Shown one piece after another: positions 7,849-18,216 of a stretch of 60,665 nucleotides of DNA; positions within the stretch are counted from its first letter, which is position 1, and each line of letters begins with the position of its first letter. The position numbers and the translations under genes were made by a program. The notes below the pieces were generated by a model. It saw only the letters and a list, made by a program, of their open reading frames with translations, was not told where the DNA came from and searched no databases. The DNA comes from Bacteroidaceae bacterium. Its GTDB lineage: Bacteria > Bacteroidota > Bacteroidia > Bacteroidales > Bacteroidaceae. The stretch lies in NCBI GenBank assembly GCA_017642425.1, contig JAGCPB010000058.1, positions 123,106 through 183,770 of the forward strand, read 5' to 3'.

Positions 7849-9816
7849 ATGGCAGACAATAAAAACAACAAACAGAACAACGGTTTCAGGATTCAATCCT
7901 GGATCTACATCATACTTTTCATAGGATTCGGATACCTGCTCTTTAAGGATGACGGTTCCGATCTGAGCGGAGAGGCCACATATACGGAATTCAAGGAGTA
8001 TATGAAGAAAGGGTATGTGAGTGACCTGGTCATTTACGCCAACGTAAACTCCATGGAGATGTATATCAAACCTGATTCGGCCAAATACGTATTCGGTGAC
8101 CGGGCTATGGCGCAGCCTTTGACCAAACCCATGCTCACCGTTGGCGTAGGCTCACTGGACAACCTGCAGGAGTTTATTGATGAAGCATGTGAGTCAGGCA
8201 TATTCACCGGCAACGTAGAGTACCGCAAGCGTTCGCACACGTTTACTGACATTTTTATCGGTGTGTTCCCGTTCGTGCTCATTATAGTGTTCTGGATACT
8301 GATAACCAGACGTATGAATGGCGGTGCCGGAGGTGGCGGCGGAGTGTTCAGCGTAGGCAAGTCAAAGGCCCGCGTCTATGAGAAGGGCAAGGCTGACCGC
8401 GTAACTTTCAAGGACGTGGCCGGACAGGCCGAGGCCAAGACTGAGGTTGAGGAGATAGTGGAGTTCCTCAAGAACCCCAAGAAATATACTGACCTGGGTG
8501 GCAAGATACCCAAGGGAGCCCTGCTGGTAGGCCCTCCGGGAACCGGTAAGACCCTGCTGGCCAAGGCTGTGGCCGGTGAGGCCGATGTGCCTTTCTTCTC
8601 TCTGTCAGGTTCTGATTTTGTAGAGATGTTTGTGGGTGTAGGTGCTTCACGCGTACGTGACCTGTTCCGTCAGGCCAAGGAGAAAGCGCCCTGCATAATA
8701 TTCATAGATGAGATTGACGCTGTGGGCCGCGCCCGCGGCAAGAATCCCGCCATGGGCGGCAATGATGAGCGTGAAAACACACTTAACCAGCTGCTCACTG
8801 AGATGGACGGATTCGGCACCAACAGCGGTGTAATCATACTGGCAGCCACCAACCGTGTGGATATACTGGACAAGGCTCTTCTGCGTGCAGGACGTTTTGA
8901 CCGTCAGATTCATCTGGACCTGCCTGACCTGAACGAGCGCAAGGCCGTATTCGGGGTTCACCTGCGCAACATCAAGCTGAGCAAGGATGTCGATGTGGAC
9001 CTGCTGGCCCGCCAGACTCCCGGATTCTCGGGTGCCGATATTGCCAATGTATGCAATGAGGCAGCCCTGATTGCAGCCCGTCACAACAAGAAGAAGGTTG
9101 AAAAAGAGGACTTCCTGGCGGCCGTTGACCGCATTGTGGGCGGACTGGAAAAGAAGACCAAGGTACTCACTGCCGATGAGAAACGTACCATTGCCCTGCA
9201 TGAGGCAGGTCACGCCACGCTTTCATGGTTCCTTGAATATGCAAACCCGCTTATAAAGGTCACCATCGTACCCCGCGGACGTGCATTGGGAGCCGCATGG
9301 TATCTGCCCGAGGAGCGTCAGATTACCACAAAGGAGCAGATGCTGGATGAGATGTGCGCCACTCTGGGCGGACGCGCCGCCGAGGAACTGTTCACAGGCC
9401 ATATCTCCACAGGCGCCATGAATGACCTGGAGCGTGTAACCAAGCAGGCTTACGGCATGATTGCATACGCCGGCATGAGTGACAAACTGGCCAACCTGTG
9501 CTACTACAGCAGTACCGATGAGTATGCTTTCCAGAAGCCCTACTCTGACAAGACCGCCGAACTTATTGACGCCGAGGTAAAGAAACTCATCGCCGAGCAG
9601 TATGAACGCGGCAAGAAACTGCTGCTGGAACATGAGGAGGGGCATCATCAGCTGGCTCAACTGCTCATAGAGCGTGAGGTAATCATGGCCGAGGATGTGG
9701 AGCGCATATTCGGCAAGCGCCCGTGGGCATCGCGCAGCGAGGAGATTCTTGAAGAGGATAAACCCGCTCCCGATACCGCTCCCGTAATAGAAAACCACGA
9801 CCACGTTGAACCATAA
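7849..9816 (+). CDS. ftsH: ATP-dependent zinc metalloprotease FtsH
   Basis: A 655-residue membrane-anchored AAA+ protease that degrades misfolded and regulatory membrane proteins. Two membrane helices (about 18-32 and 134-154) flank a periplasmic domain. A glycine-rich linker leads to the AAA domain with Walker A G-P-P-G-T-G-K-T (about 228-235), Walker B I-I-F-I-D-E-I-D and the second region of homology. The zinc site H-E-A-G-H is at about 451-455. All key residues are present and the length is normal. It lies in the rsfS-ftsH-cdsA operon. Confidence 0.97.
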   Translation: MADNKNNKQNNGFRIQSWIYIILFIGFGYLLFKDDGSDLSGEATYTEFKEYMKKGYVSDLVIYANVNSMEMYIKPDSAKYVFGDRAMAQPLTKPMLTVGVGSLDNLQEFIDEACESGIFTGNVEYRKRSHTFTDIFIGVFPFVLIIVFWILITRRMNGGAGGGGGVFSVGKSKARVYEKGKADRVTFKDVAGQAEAKTEVEEIVEFLKNPKKYTDLGGKIPKGALLVGPPGTGKTLLAKAVAGEADVPFFSLSGSDFVEMFVGVGASRVRDLFRQAKEKAPCIIFIDEIDAVGRARGKNPAMGGNDERENTLNQLLTEMDGFGTNSGVIILAATNRVDILDKALLRAGRFDRQIHLDLPDLNERKAVFGVHLRNIKLSKDVDVDLLARQTPGFSGADIANVCNEAALIAARHNKKKVEKEDFLAAVDRIVGGLEKKTKVLTADEKRTIALHEAGHATLSWFLEYANPLIKVTIVPRGRALGAAWYLPEERQITTKEQMLDEMCATLGGRAAEELFTGHISTGAMNDLERVTKQAYGMIAYAGMSDKLANLCYYSSTDEYAFQKPYSDKTAELIDAEVKKLIAEQYERGKKLLLEHEEGHHQLAQLLIEREVIMAEDVERIFGKRPWASRSEEILEEDKPAPDTAPVIENHDHVEP

Positions 9817-9829
9817 AAGGTATTTCAAG

Positions 9830-10678
9830 ATGAAATCCAATTTTATTGTAAGGACTGTTACCGCCATAGTGTTCGCTTTCATAATGCTGTTCTGCATCCT
9901 TAAGGGAGCACCATGGTTTATTGGGCTGTTCGCAGTGTGCACCATTCTGACCACGATTGAATACACCGGACTGGCCAACAAGTTCAAGGAGTCTGACGCA
10001 AGCCGTCTCTGGGCAACCGTAGCCGCTTTCACATTCTATGCGGCCATAGTAGGGCTGTCAGTGATTCAGAGCAGCGCAATTCTGTTCCTGCCTTTTATAT
10101 TCACTCTGATTGTGATTATGGTACGTGAACTCTATTTCAAGAAGCCAAGCCCCATAAATGACTGGGTTCATACGCTGTTCCCTGTCATATATATAGCTTT
10201 GCCGTTTGCCTTGACATCACTGCTGGCTTTTGATGTACAGGGTCCCACAACAGGCTACAGTCCTGTCATTCCGCTTACCCTGTTCGTGTTCCTCTGGTGC
10301 AATGACGTGGGTGCATACTGCACCGGCTGCACCATAGGCAAGCACAAGCTGTTTGAGAGAATATCACCCAAGAAAACATGGGAGGGCAGCATAGGCGGTG
10401 CTGTCTTTACCATGCTGGCAGCTTTCCTGCTCCATCATTTCCTGCCTGACTGGTACAGTTTCATGCCTGTCTGGGTATGGATTGGCATGGCGCTTGTGGT
10501 AGTGCTGTTCGGCACTTGGGGTGACCTTATAGAGTCACTCATGAAACGTGAGATGGGAATAAAGGATTCCGGTAAGATCCTGCCCGGACACGGCGGTATG
10601 CTGGACCGTTTTGACAGCGCATTGCTGGCAATTCCGGCCACTGTAGTCTATCTAAGCCTGATAGGTTTTTACTTTTAA
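9830..10678 (+). CDS. cdsA: phosphatidate cytidylyltransferase CdsA
   Basis: CdsA makes CDP-diacylglycerol from phosphatidate and CTP and feeds the pssA/psd pathway encoded at 45.7-47.1 kb. The 282-residue product has several membrane helices and the C-terminal family signature: S-L-M-K-R, then K-D-S-G-K, then P-G-H-G-G-M-L-D-R-F-D-S. A longer frame would start at a TTG inside ftsH (9806). The ATG at 9830, preceded by AAAAGG, gives a better start. Its 3' end overlaps the convergent lpxB by 27 bp. Confidence 0.93.
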   Translation: MKSNFIVRTVTAIVFAFIMLFCILKGAPWFIGLFAVCTILTTIEYTGLANKFKESDASRLWATVAAFTFYAAIVGLSVIQSSAILFLPFIFTLIVIMVRELYFKKPSPINDWVHTLFPVIYIALPFALTSLLAFDVQGPTTGYSPVIPLTLFVFLWCNDVGAYCTGCTIGKHKLFERISPKKTWEGSIGGAVFTMLAAFLLHHFLPDWYSFMPVWVWIGMALVVVLFGTWGDLIESLMKREMGIKDSGKILPGHGGMLDRFDSALLAIPATVVYLSLIGFYF

Positions 10679-11782
10679 CAGCTCTATTATCTTTTCTGCG
10701 GCACGGTCAGGAGCTCCAGCCGGGCCCAGTATGCCTTTCATCTGGATGTAGCCGTCCAGTTGCATCCGGCGCTCGGTAGTATCTGAGAGCAACGGGACAA
10801 GGTGATCATGCACGTTTACGGCATTCATGTCACTGCCCAACAATTCAGGAACCACCTCAGAGAATGAGATCAGATTGACAAGTGATACAAAACGCACCTT
10901 GATGAACATTTTCTTAAAGAGTGAGGCCGCCCAACCGGCCGGTACCCTGTAACAAACCACCTGCGGAACATCAAACAATGCGGTCTCAAGGGTGGCGGTA
11001 CCTGATGTCACAAGCGCGGCGTATGCTGATTCAAGCACGCCAAAGGTGTTTCCGTAAATCTTTTCAATCTCTATGCCACCTGTAAGGCTGTCATAAAACT
11101 CACTTTCAATACCGGGAGCACAGGCCAGCACCGGACGGATATTGTCAATATCCTTTATCGACTCAAGCATAACCGGCAGGTTGCGGCTTATCTCCTGCCG
11201 ACGGCTTCCTGCAAGCAGGGCTACTACACGCCTTCCGTCATCCTCAAGAACCGGTTTACGGCTGCTGTCAGACCTGTATGCCTCTATCTCATCGACAGTG
11301 GGATTGCCCACATACCGTATATTGTAACTGTGACGTCTGAAATACTCCACCTCAAACGGCAGAATTGAGAACAGCTCATCAACGTCACGGCGTATGTTCT
11401 TTATCCGCCAGCTCTTCCATGCCCATATTTTTGGTGAGATATAGTAATAGACCGGAATACCCTGTTTGTGTACTTTTTTTGCAATAGAGAGATTAAAGCC
11501 CGGGTAGTCAACCAGTATCACAGCATCCGGTTTCCACTCCATTATATCCCTGAAACAGAGCTTTGCGCCCCCAAGTATGGTTCCCAGGTGTGTTACAACG
11601 GGCCAAAACCCCATGTAGGCCAGCTCACGATAGTGCTTGACCAGTGTTCCACCCGCCTCCTTCATCATGTCACCTCCAAAACAGCGGAACTGCGCCGAGC
11701 TGTCCCTGCGCGCAATCGCCCTGATCAGATTTGAGGCATGAAGATCGCCCGATGCCTCACCGGCCACAAAGTAGTATCTCAT
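10652..11782 (-). CDS. lpxB: lipid-A-disaccharide synthase LpxB
   Basis: LpxB condenses UDP-2,3-diacylglucosamine with lipid X in the inner leaflet to form the lipid A disaccharide. The 376-residue protein starts with Y-F-V-A-G-E-A-S-G-D-L-H-A and contains D-Y-P-G-F-N-L, Y-Y-I-S-P-K-I-W-A-W, L-L-A-G-S-R-R-Q-E-I and T-S-G-T-A-T-L-E, all standard for glycosyltransferase family 19. It is convergent with cdsA and divergent from parA. The length is normal. Confidence 0.95.
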   Translation of the reverse strand: MRYYFVAGEASGDLHASNLIRAIARRDSSAQFRCFGGDMMKEAGGTLVKHYRELAYMGFWPVVTHLGTILGGAKLCFRDIMEWKPDAVILVDYPGFNLSIAKKVHKQGIPVYYYISPKIWAWKSWRIKNIRRDVDELFSILPFEVEYFRRHSYNIRYVGNPTVDEIEAYRSDSSRKPVLEDDGRRVVALLAGSRRQEISRNLPVMLESIKDIDNIRPVLACAPGIESEFYDSLTGGIEIEKIYGNTFGVLESAYAALVTSGTATLETALFDVPQVVCYRVPAGWAASLFKKMFIKVRFVSLVNLISFSEVVPELLGSDMNAVNVHDHLVPLLSDTTERRMQLDGYIQMKGILGPAGAPDRAAEKIIELLKVKTYQA

Positions 11783-11868
11783 TCTGCTGTTTTAGAGATG
11801 TCAAAAATAGTATATTTTTCCCATATACCGATTTTTTGCAGTAACTTCACACCCTAAAACTGTAACGT

Positions 11869-12639
11869 ATGGGAAAAATCATAGCATTGGCCAATCAGAA
11901 GGGTGGCGTAGGCAAGACCACCACCACTATCAACCTGGCCGCATCACTCGCCACTCTTGAAAAGAAAGTCCTTGTAGTTGATGCAGACCCTCAGGCAAAC
12001 GCATCATCGGGCCTGGGCATTGACATCCAGTCTCTCAACTGTACCGTTTACGAATGTCTGGTCAACGGCAATGACCCCAAGGACGCCATACGCCAGGCCT
12101 GCATTGACGGGCTCTATGTGATGCCGTCACATATTGACCTGGTGGGAGCCGAACTGGAACTCATGAACATGGATAGCCGTGAGACCGTGATGAAGAAGAT
12201 GTTGGATAAAATCAGGAATGACTATGACTTTATACTGATTGACTGCTCTCCTTCACTGGGTCTGATTACGGTAAACTCACTCACTGCGGCAGACTCAATC
12301 ATCATTCCCGTTCAGTGCGAGTATTTTGCCCTTGAGGGCATAAGCAAGCTGCTCAATACCATACGTATCATCAAGACCAAGCTCAATCCCTCACTGGACA
12401 TAGAGGGATTCCTGCTCACCATGTATGACTCCCGTCTGCGTCTGAGCAACCAGATATATGATGAGATAAAGAAGCATTTCCAGGAGCTTGTCTTTGAGAC
12501 CATAATATCACGTAACGTCAAGTTGAGCGAGGCCCCCAGCTATGGTCTGCCCGCAATACTTTATGACGCAGACTCCAAGGGAGCACGCAACTACCTTGCA
12601 CTTGCACAGGAAATACTGAAAAAGAACGAACAGAAATGA
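11869..12639 (+). CDS. parA: chromosome partitioning ATPase ParA (Soj)
   Basis: A 256-residue ParA ATPase with the deviant Walker A N-Q-K-G-G-V-G-K-T-T (about 8-17), D-A-D-P-Q-A-N and D-C-S-P-S-L-G. It has no N-terminal HTH, so it is the chromosomal Soj type and not the plasmid type. With ParB it positions the replication origin. The stop overlaps the parB start by 4 bp. The ATG follows an intergenic stretch with a weak TAACTTCA -7 candidate at 11842-11849. Confidence 0.95.
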   Translation: MGKIIALANQKGGVGKTTTTINLAASLATLEKKVLVVDADPQANASSGLGIDIQSLNCTVYECLVNGNDPKDAIRQACIDGLYVMPSHIDLVGAELELMNMDSRETVMKKMLDKIRNDYDFILIDCSPSLGLITVNSLTAADSIIIPVQCEYFALEGISKLLNTIRIIKTKLNPSLDIEGFLLTMYDSRLRLSNQIYDEIKKHFQELVFETIISRNVKLSEAPSYGLPAILYDADSKGARNYLALAQEILKKNEQK

Positions 12640-13502
12640 CACCTACCAAGAAATCGGCACTGGGCCGCGGCCTTGATGCCCTGATATCGACTGAATTTGT
12701 AAAGACTCAGGGGTCTTCATCCATCAATGAGGTTCCCATAGACCAGATACACGCCAACCCTGACCAGCCCCGCCGTGACTTTGATCCCGAGAGCCTGCAG
12801 GAACTCTCTGACTCCATACGCGAGATAGGAATCATACAGCCCATTACCCTGCGCAAGATAAAGGAGGGTGACTATCAGATCATTGCAGGTGAACGCCGTT
12901 TCCGCGCCGCATCCATGGCCGGACTTGAAAGCATACCCGCCTATATACGCACGGCCGATGACGAGAACGTCATGGCAATGGCCCTCATAGAGAACATACA
13001 GCGTGAGGACCTTAACTCCATGGAAGTTGCGCTGGCATGCCAGAACCTGCTTGAGGTCTATAAAATGACCCAGGAACAGCTCAGCGCACTCATAGGCAAG
13101 AAACGAGCAACTATAGCCAACTACATACGTCTGCTCAAGCTGCCTGCCGAAATCCAGGTGGCACTCAAGAACAAGCAGATAGACATGGGGCACGCCCGCG
13201 CACTGCTGGCTATAGATGACCCCATGAAACAACTGCAACTGTTCCATGAACTTACCAGATACGGCTATTCTGTACGTATGGTAGAGTTGAAAGCCCGCCA
13301 GATGAATGCCGGCAGCCAGGCTGCAGACAAGAAGGAATCGGGCAAGACCCTGTCACCTATCGCCAGACAGCTGTCAAAGGTCCTGAACGCACCGGTCAAA
13401 CTCAAGACAAATGCCGGCGGAAAAGGCAGCATTAGCATATCATTCAGGAATGAAGATGACCTGGCACGAATAATGCAACTGTTTGACAGACTCAAGAAAT
13501 GA
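12636..13502 (+). CDS. parB: chromosome partitioning protein ParB
   Basis: This 288-residue ParB contains the N-terminal nuclease-like CTP-binding fold, with I-x-A-N-P-D-Q-P-R-R-D-F and the G-E-R-R-F-R-A-A arginine patch (about residue 85). The central HTH includes L-S-A-L-I-G-K-K-R-A-T-I-A-N-Y-I-R-L-L, and the C-terminal dimer domain follows. It overlaps parA and the following DUF5683 gene by 4 bp each, implying coupled translation. No obvious parS palindrome was found in this window. Confidence 0.95.
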   Translation: MTPTKKSALGRGLDALISTEFVKTQGSSSINEVPIDQIHANPDQPRRDFDPESLQELSDSIREIGIIQPITLRKIKEGDYQIIAGERRFRAASMAGLESIPAYIRTADDENVMAMALIENIQREDLNSMEVALACQNLLEVYKMTQEQLSALIGKKRATIANYIRLLKLPAEIQVALKNKQIDMGHARALLAIDDPMKQLQLFHELTRYGYSVRMVELKARQMNAGSQAADKKESGKTLSPIARQLSKVLNAPVKLKTNAGGKGSISISFRNEDDLARIMQLFDRLKK

Positions 13503-14329
13503 CCATCCGGAGCGGTTCTATAAGAAAAGTGCTGCTAACCATGCTTGCAGTTCTGGCCACCTGTACCTATCAGGCATGGTCACAGACCGGCGCAACCAGA
13601 CAGATAAGGGAAGACTCTGTCAGGAGCGCACGCATGGACAGCATTTACCGCACCCTTAATGACACTGCAGCCTGGCGGCAGGAACTTGATTTTGTCAGGA
13701 ACCTGCGTTTTGAGGAGATGAATGATTCTGACCTTATGATGCAAGACTTTGCAGAGGCCCCTGAGCAGACTCACAAGCGCTACAGATGGAAAGACCAGGA
13801 ACTTGACAGGATAGCGGAAATAGAGAGGAACTCTACGGAATGGGAACCTGAACCCCGGCTTGCAGTATGGTTCTCGCTGCTGTTTCCGGGAGGCGGCCAG
13901 ATATACAACCGCAAGCTCTGGAAACTGCCTATAGTCTACGGAGGCTACGTGGGATGTATCTACGCTCTCACCTGGAACCAATCCACATACAAGGATTATC
14001 AGAACGCATACGTGGATATCATGGATGATGACCCCAACACCAAGAGTTATGAGGATTTCCTGCCACCGCACTATGAGATAGACACCAGTATGGAAGACTG
14101 GCTTAAGGATGTGTTCAAGCAGCGCAAGAACAAGTACCGCCGTTACCGTGACCTGAGTATCTTTGCTTTTGCCGGAATGTATATAGTTGCGGCCATTGAC
14201 GCATATGTGGATGCCGAGCTCTCACACTTTGACATATCAACCGACCTTAGCCTCAGGGTTGAGCCGAACTTTATGATGGACCATATGGGAACCCCTACCG
14301 CGGGATTCTCTTTAGCGTTTAATTTCTAG
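13499..14329 (+). CDS. DUF5683 family secreted/membrane protein
   Basis: The 276-residue product has an N-terminal hydrophobic signal (about 8-29, ending near W-S-Q). A charged region follows, and then a hydrophobic segment containing F-P-G-G-G-Q-I-Y-N-R-K-L-W-K-L-P, the hallmark I associate with DUF5683. It lies between parB and the lytic transglycosylase in the conserved Bacteroidota parAB cluster, overlapping parB by 4 bp and abutting the next start. The function is not established; location suggests an envelope role tied to growth or segregation. Confidence 0.75.
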   Translation: MTIRSGSIRKVLLTMLAVLATCTYQAWSQTGATRQIREDSVRSARMDSIYRTLNDTAAWRQELDFVRNLRFEEMNDSDLMMQDFAEAPEQTHKRYRWKDQELDRIAEIERNSTEWEPEPRLAVWFSLLFPGGGQIYNRKLWKLPIVYGGYVGCIYALTWNQSTYKDYQNAYVDIMDDDPNTKSYEDFLPPHYEIDTSMEDWLKDVFKQRKNKYRRYRDLSIFAFAGMYIVAAIDAYVDAELSHFDISTDLSLRVEPNFMMDHMGTPTAGFSLAFNF

Positions 14330-15616
14330 ATGAAAAAGGGTAAGGGATTTTTGGCATTAGCATTATTGGCTCTGGCATCGGCACAGGGATTACAGGCACA
14401 GGAGGCTTACACTGACAGCACTGCGGTCTTTATGGACTCCACCGCTGTCTGTACGGACTCGCTGAGCATGGAGTTCCCGGAGAGCATGAGTTTTGATGTT
14501 GACAGCCTTATGGATATGTGGTTTGCCAAACAGTACATATCATATGATGAAGACTGTCTTGAGGGTTCTGTAAACCCCAAATTCAGCGACACGGTCTACG
14601 CACAGCGTCTAAGCGCTCTCCCCACTGTCGTTGATATGCCGTACAACTACGTGACGCGCAACTCTATAGACGCCTATATGGGCCGTAACCGCAAAGTCAT
14701 CTCATTTGCGTTAGGCATGTTGCCCATCTATGAGGACATTTTTGTTGAGGCGCTCATGAAATACAACGTGCCCATAGAACTCAAGTATCTGCCCATAGTT
14801 GAGTCCGCCCTAAAGCCCAAGGCATATTCACGTGCCGGAGCCGCCGGAATGTGGCAGTTCATTTACAGCACCGGACGCAAGTACGGTCTCTATGTGAACA
14901 GCCTGGTCGATGACCGCTATGACATAATAAAGGAGTCCGATGCCGCAGCACATCACCTTCGTGACCTGTATGAGATGTTCGGTGACTGGTCTCTGGCCAT
15001 ATCGGCCTACAACTGCGGTCCCGGCAACATTACAAAGGCCATAACCCGTTCGGGTGGCAAACGTGATTTCTGGGACCTCTACCCTTACCTGCCCCATGAG
15101 ACCCGCGGCTATCTGCCGGCATTCATCGCGGTCAATTACGCCATGAGCTATTACAAGGAGCATGGCATATGCCCAATGGAATCATCAGTTCCCGCACAGA
15201 CAGACACCCTGCATGTAAACCGCAACCTGCATATAGGGCAGATCATACATTACAGCGGTATCAGCAAGGATGAATTCAACGCACTGAACCCGCAGTATCT
15301 GACCGAGGTGATACCCGGAGCATACCGCACCTGCATACTCACACTGCCGCAACAGTATATCCGTCCGCTGGTGGAGGCAGGAGACTCACTGTATGAGTAT
15401 GACAAGGAAAAGTTCTTTCCCAAATCCAAACTGGCCTACATAGATGATGACATGAAGAACCGCATCACCTATGTTACCCATAAGATACAGCCCGGTGAGA
15501 CCCTTGGAGGCATAGCCATCAAGTATCACACCACGGTCAAGAACATAAAGAACTGGAACAATCTTAAGAGTGACAATATCAGGGCCGGCAAGACCTTGAG
15601 GATATATAACAGGTAA
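14330..15616 (+). CDS. membrane-bound lytic murein transglycosylase (MltD-like) with LysM
   Basis: A signal peptide (about 1-23) leads into an SLT family 1 domain. The catalytic Glu lies in the P-I-V-E-S-A-L-K-P segment (about residue 158). It is followed by the G-A-A-G-M-W-Q-F motif and A-Y-N-C-G-P-G-N. A single LysM domain closes the protein (about 380-427, with I-Q-P-G-E-T-L-G-G-I-A). This architecture cleaves peptidoglycan glycan strands to 1,6-anhydro products. It abuts DUF5683 and precedes rsh by 16 bp. The 428-residue length is normal for a one-LysM MltD. Confidence 0.9.
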   Translation: MKKGKGFLALALLALASAQGLQAQEAYTDSTAVFMDSTAVCTDSLSMEFPESMSFDVDSLMDMWFAKQYISYDEDCLEGSVNPKFSDTVYAQRLSALPTVVDMPYNYVTRNSIDAYMGRNRKVISFALGMLPIYEDIFVEALMKYNVPIELKYLPIVESALKPKAYSRAGAAGMWQFIYSTGRKYGLYVNSLVDDRYDIIKESDAAAHHLRDLYEMFGDWSLAISAYNCGPGNITKAITRSGGKRDFWDLYPYLPHETRGYLPAFIAVNYAMSYYKEHGICPMESSVPAQTDTLHVNRNLHIGQIIHYSGISKDEFNALNPQYLTEVIPGAYRTCILTLPQQYIRPLVEAGDSLYEYDKEKFFPKSKLAYIDDDMKNRITYVTHKIQPGETLGGIAIKYHTTVKNIKNWNNLKSDNIRAGKTLRIYNR

Positions 15617-15632
15617 ACTAAAGTGCAGCAAG

Positions 15633-17861
15633 ATGAGTGAAGATAATCTTTTTTCGCCCGATGAAGAGAGACTCATAGATGAGGCCTTCCAGCATCTTAT
15701 TGACTCTTATCTCCAGACCAAGCACCGCAAGAAGGTGGAGATAATAACCAAGGCTTTCCAGTTTGCGCGTCAGGCCCACAAGGGTGTGCGCCGCCATTCC
15801 GGCGAGCCCTATATCATGCATCCCCTTGCCGTGGCTCAGATTGTATGCTCTGAAATCGGGCTCGGATCAACATCAATCTGCTCCGCCCTGCTCCACGATG
15901 TGGTTGAGGACACGGATTATACCACTGATGACATAAAGAACGTATTCGGCCCCAAGATAGCGCAGATTGTTGACGGACTGACCAAGATTGCGGGCGGCAT
16001 TTTCGGTGACAAGGCATCGGCCCAGGCCGAGAACTTCAAGAAACTGCTTCTGACCATGAATGACGATATCCGCGTCATCCTGATCAAGATTGCCGACCGT
16101 CTGCATAACATGCGCACCCTGGAGAGTATGCAACCCCGCAAGCAGTACAAGATTGCAGGTGAGACTCTCTATATCTATGCACCCCTGGCCTACCGTCTGG
16201 GACTAAACAAGATAAAGTCCGAACTGGAGGACCTGAGTTTCAAGTATGAACATCCTAATGAGTACCGCGATATCCAGGAGAAGCTCTCATTCTCACGCGA
16301 GGAACTCAACAACATCTATGAGGACTTTACATCGCCCATAGTGGAGAAACTGGATGAGTTGGGCATAAAATACAATATGTTCGGCCGCATCAAGTCACCC
16401 TACTCCATCTGGAAGAAGATGAACAAGAACAACCTGACCTTTGAGGAGGTTTATGACATCCTTGCCGTCAGGATTGTATTTGACCCCACTTCACCCGAGC
16501 AGGAGCAGAACGAATGTTTCAACATCTATCTGGCGCTCACCAAGATCTACAAGTCACACCCCGACCGGCTACGAGACTGGGTGACACACCCCAAAGCCAA
16601 CGGATACCAGGCCCTGCACGTAACGCTAATGAGCAAGAGCGGACAGTGGGTAGAGGTCCAGATACGCAGCCGCCGCATGAACGACATAGCCGAGCAGGGA
16701 ATAGCCGCACACTGGAAATACAAGGAAGGTTCCAGCTATGAGGAGGATGAGACTGAACTGACTCACTGGCTTGAGACCATCAAGGAGATACTTGAGGATC
16801 CGCAGCCTGACTCAATGGATTTTCTTGACACCATCAAGCTGAATCTGTACTCATCCGAGATATTCATTTTCACTCCTAAAGGTGAACTGCGCACCATGCC
16901 TCAGGGCAGTACCGTCCTGGACTTTGCATTCACCGTTCATACCTATCTGGGCACAAATTGTATAGGTGCCAAGGTAAACCATAAGCTGGAGGCCATAAAC
17001 TATGAGCTCAAGAGCGGTGACCAGGTTGAGATTCTCACGTCAAAAAGCCAGAAGGTAAGTCCCGAATGGCTTGATTTTGCCACCACGGCCAAGGCCCGCG
17101 GCAAGATAAAACAGATGCTCCGCAAAGAGGAGCGCGCCAACCAGAAATTCGGCGAGGCCATATTCCACGAGTTCCTTGAGAAAGAGGATCTGGAGGTTGA
17201 CTCTGTCAAGATGGAGCGCATCTGCCGTCTTCACGGCATGAACAGCCGCGAAGAGCTCATGATTGCACTTGGACAGAAAAAGATCATTCTGGGCGATGCC
17301 GAACGCAATATCATAAAAGGTGAAAATGACAGCTGGTACAAGAGGTTCTGGTCATCGTTCTCATCACCAAAAGACAAGAAACCCGGTGGTGCGGACACGC
17401 CAAGCGTTGATGTCAAGAACACGCTTATAATCAACGATCTTGACATGCACAAATACACTTTTGCCAGTTGCTGCAATCCTGTTCCGGGTGACTCTGTGCT
17501 TGGATTTGTCGATGAGAACGGCCACATAACCATCCACAAGCGCAAATGTGAGGTGGCCAACAAACTCAAATCAGCCAACGGCAACCGCATCCTGACCGTT
17601 GAGTGGCAGATTGAGAACAGTCTGTTCCCGGTCACTATCTACATGAAAGGCCTTGACAGCATTGGAACCCTGGGTAAGATCACAGAGATCATCTCAAAGA
17701 AGATGAACGTGAACATGAACAAGCTGGTGATTGAATCCAAGGAGGGTCTGTTTGAGGGTACCATAAGCGTGATGGTTCACAACCTCAAGGATGTGGACAA
17801 GATTCAGAAAGAACTTAAGAAGATAAAGAACATCACAACGGTTGTCCGCAAGGAGGAGTAG
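15633..17861 (+). CDS. rsh: bifunctional (p)ppGpp synthetase/hydrolase (RelA/SpoT homologue)
   Basis: A full-length 742-residue RSH. The HD hydrolase domain is intact (H-P-L-A-V-A near residue 53 and L-L-H-D-V-V-E-D-T near 88). The synthetase domain (about 230-350, with Y-Q-A-L-H-V) is followed by TGS (about 400-460), a helical and zinc-like region with F-A-S-C-C-N-P-V-P-G-D (about 610) and a C-terminal ACT domain (about 665-738). An intact HD site suggests it both makes and degrades the alarmone. It is last in the parAB run and overlaps the convergent merR gene by 29 bp. Confidence 0.94.
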   Translation: MSEDNLFSPDEERLIDEAFQHLIDSYLQTKHRKKVEIITKAFQFARQAHKGVRRHSGEPYIMHPLAVAQIVCSEIGLGSTSICSALLHDVVEDTDYTTDDIKNVFGPKIAQIVDGLTKIAGGIFGDKASAQAENFKKLLLTMNDDIRVILIKIADRLHNMRTLESMQPRKQYKIAGETLYIYAPLAYRLGLNKIKSELEDLSFKYEHPNEYRDIQEKLSFSREELNNIYEDFTSPIVEKLDELGIKYNMFGRIKSPYSIWKKMNKNNLTFEEVYDILAVRIVFDPTSPEQEQNECFNIYLALTKIYKSHPDRLRDWVTHPKANGYQALHVTLMSKSGQWVEVQIRSRRMNDIAEQGIAAHWKYKEGSSYEEDETELTHWLETIKEILEDPQPDSMDFLDTIKLNLYSSEIFIFTPKGELRTMPQGSTVLDFAFTVHTYLGTNCIGAKVNHKLEAINYELKSGDQVEILTSKSQKVSPEWLDFATTAKARGKIKQMLRKEERANQKFGEAIFHEFLEKEDLEVDSVKMERICRLHGMNSREELMIALGQKKIILGDAERNIIKGENDSWYKRFWSSFSSPKDKKPGGADTPSVDVKNTLIINDLDMHKYTFASCCNPVPGDSVLGFVDENGHITIHKRKCEVANKLKSANGNRILTVEWQIENSLFPVTIYMKGLDSIGTLGKITEIISKKMNVNMNKLVIESKEGLFEGTISVMVHNLKDVDKIQKELKKIKNITTVVRKEE

Positions 17862-18198
17862 CCTCCAGCTCTGCAAGGATAGCCTTAAGCTCTTCTCTTA
17901 CAGCCTTTAGGCGCTCCACGACCTCATGAGTACCGGTGGCGGTCTGAGGATTGTCTTTCATACGGGTCTTGGCACCCTTTATGGTCAGGGACTTCTCCTT
18001 GACAAGATGATTCACAAGTTTTATCTGCTCAATATCAGCGGCCGTATAATGCCGTATGCCTTTGGCATTCTTCTTGGGCGATATCTCCTTGAACTCCTTC
18101 TCCCAATACCGTAAAGTGCTCTCAGGGATTTCAAGCATTTCAGACACCTCCTTGATGGAGTAATACTTCTTTAATACCTTGTTGGGATTAAGTGCCAT
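17833..18198 (-). CDS. MerR family transcriptional regulator
   Basis: The 121-residue protein carries a MerR-type winged HTH near the N-terminus (Y-Y-S-I-K-E-V-S-E-M-L, then S-T-L-R-Y-W-E-K-E-F). A second segment, R-H-Y-T-A-A-D-I-E-Q-I, precedes a basic helix and a leucine-rich coiled-coil tail. No cysteine-based metal site is seen, so the ligand is unknown. It lies 18 bp downstream of the M23 peptidase gene and is probably co-transcribed with it. Its last 29 bp overlap rsh on the other strand. Confidence 0.9.
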   Translation of the reverse strand: MALNPNKVLKKYYSIKEVSEMLEIPESTLRYWEKEFKEISPKKNAKGIRHYTAADIEQIKLVNHLVKEKSLTIKGAKTRMKDNPQTATGTHEVVERLKAVREELKAILAELEATPPCGQPL

Positions 18199-18216
18199 AG
18201 TCCGTAAATTGTTTTC

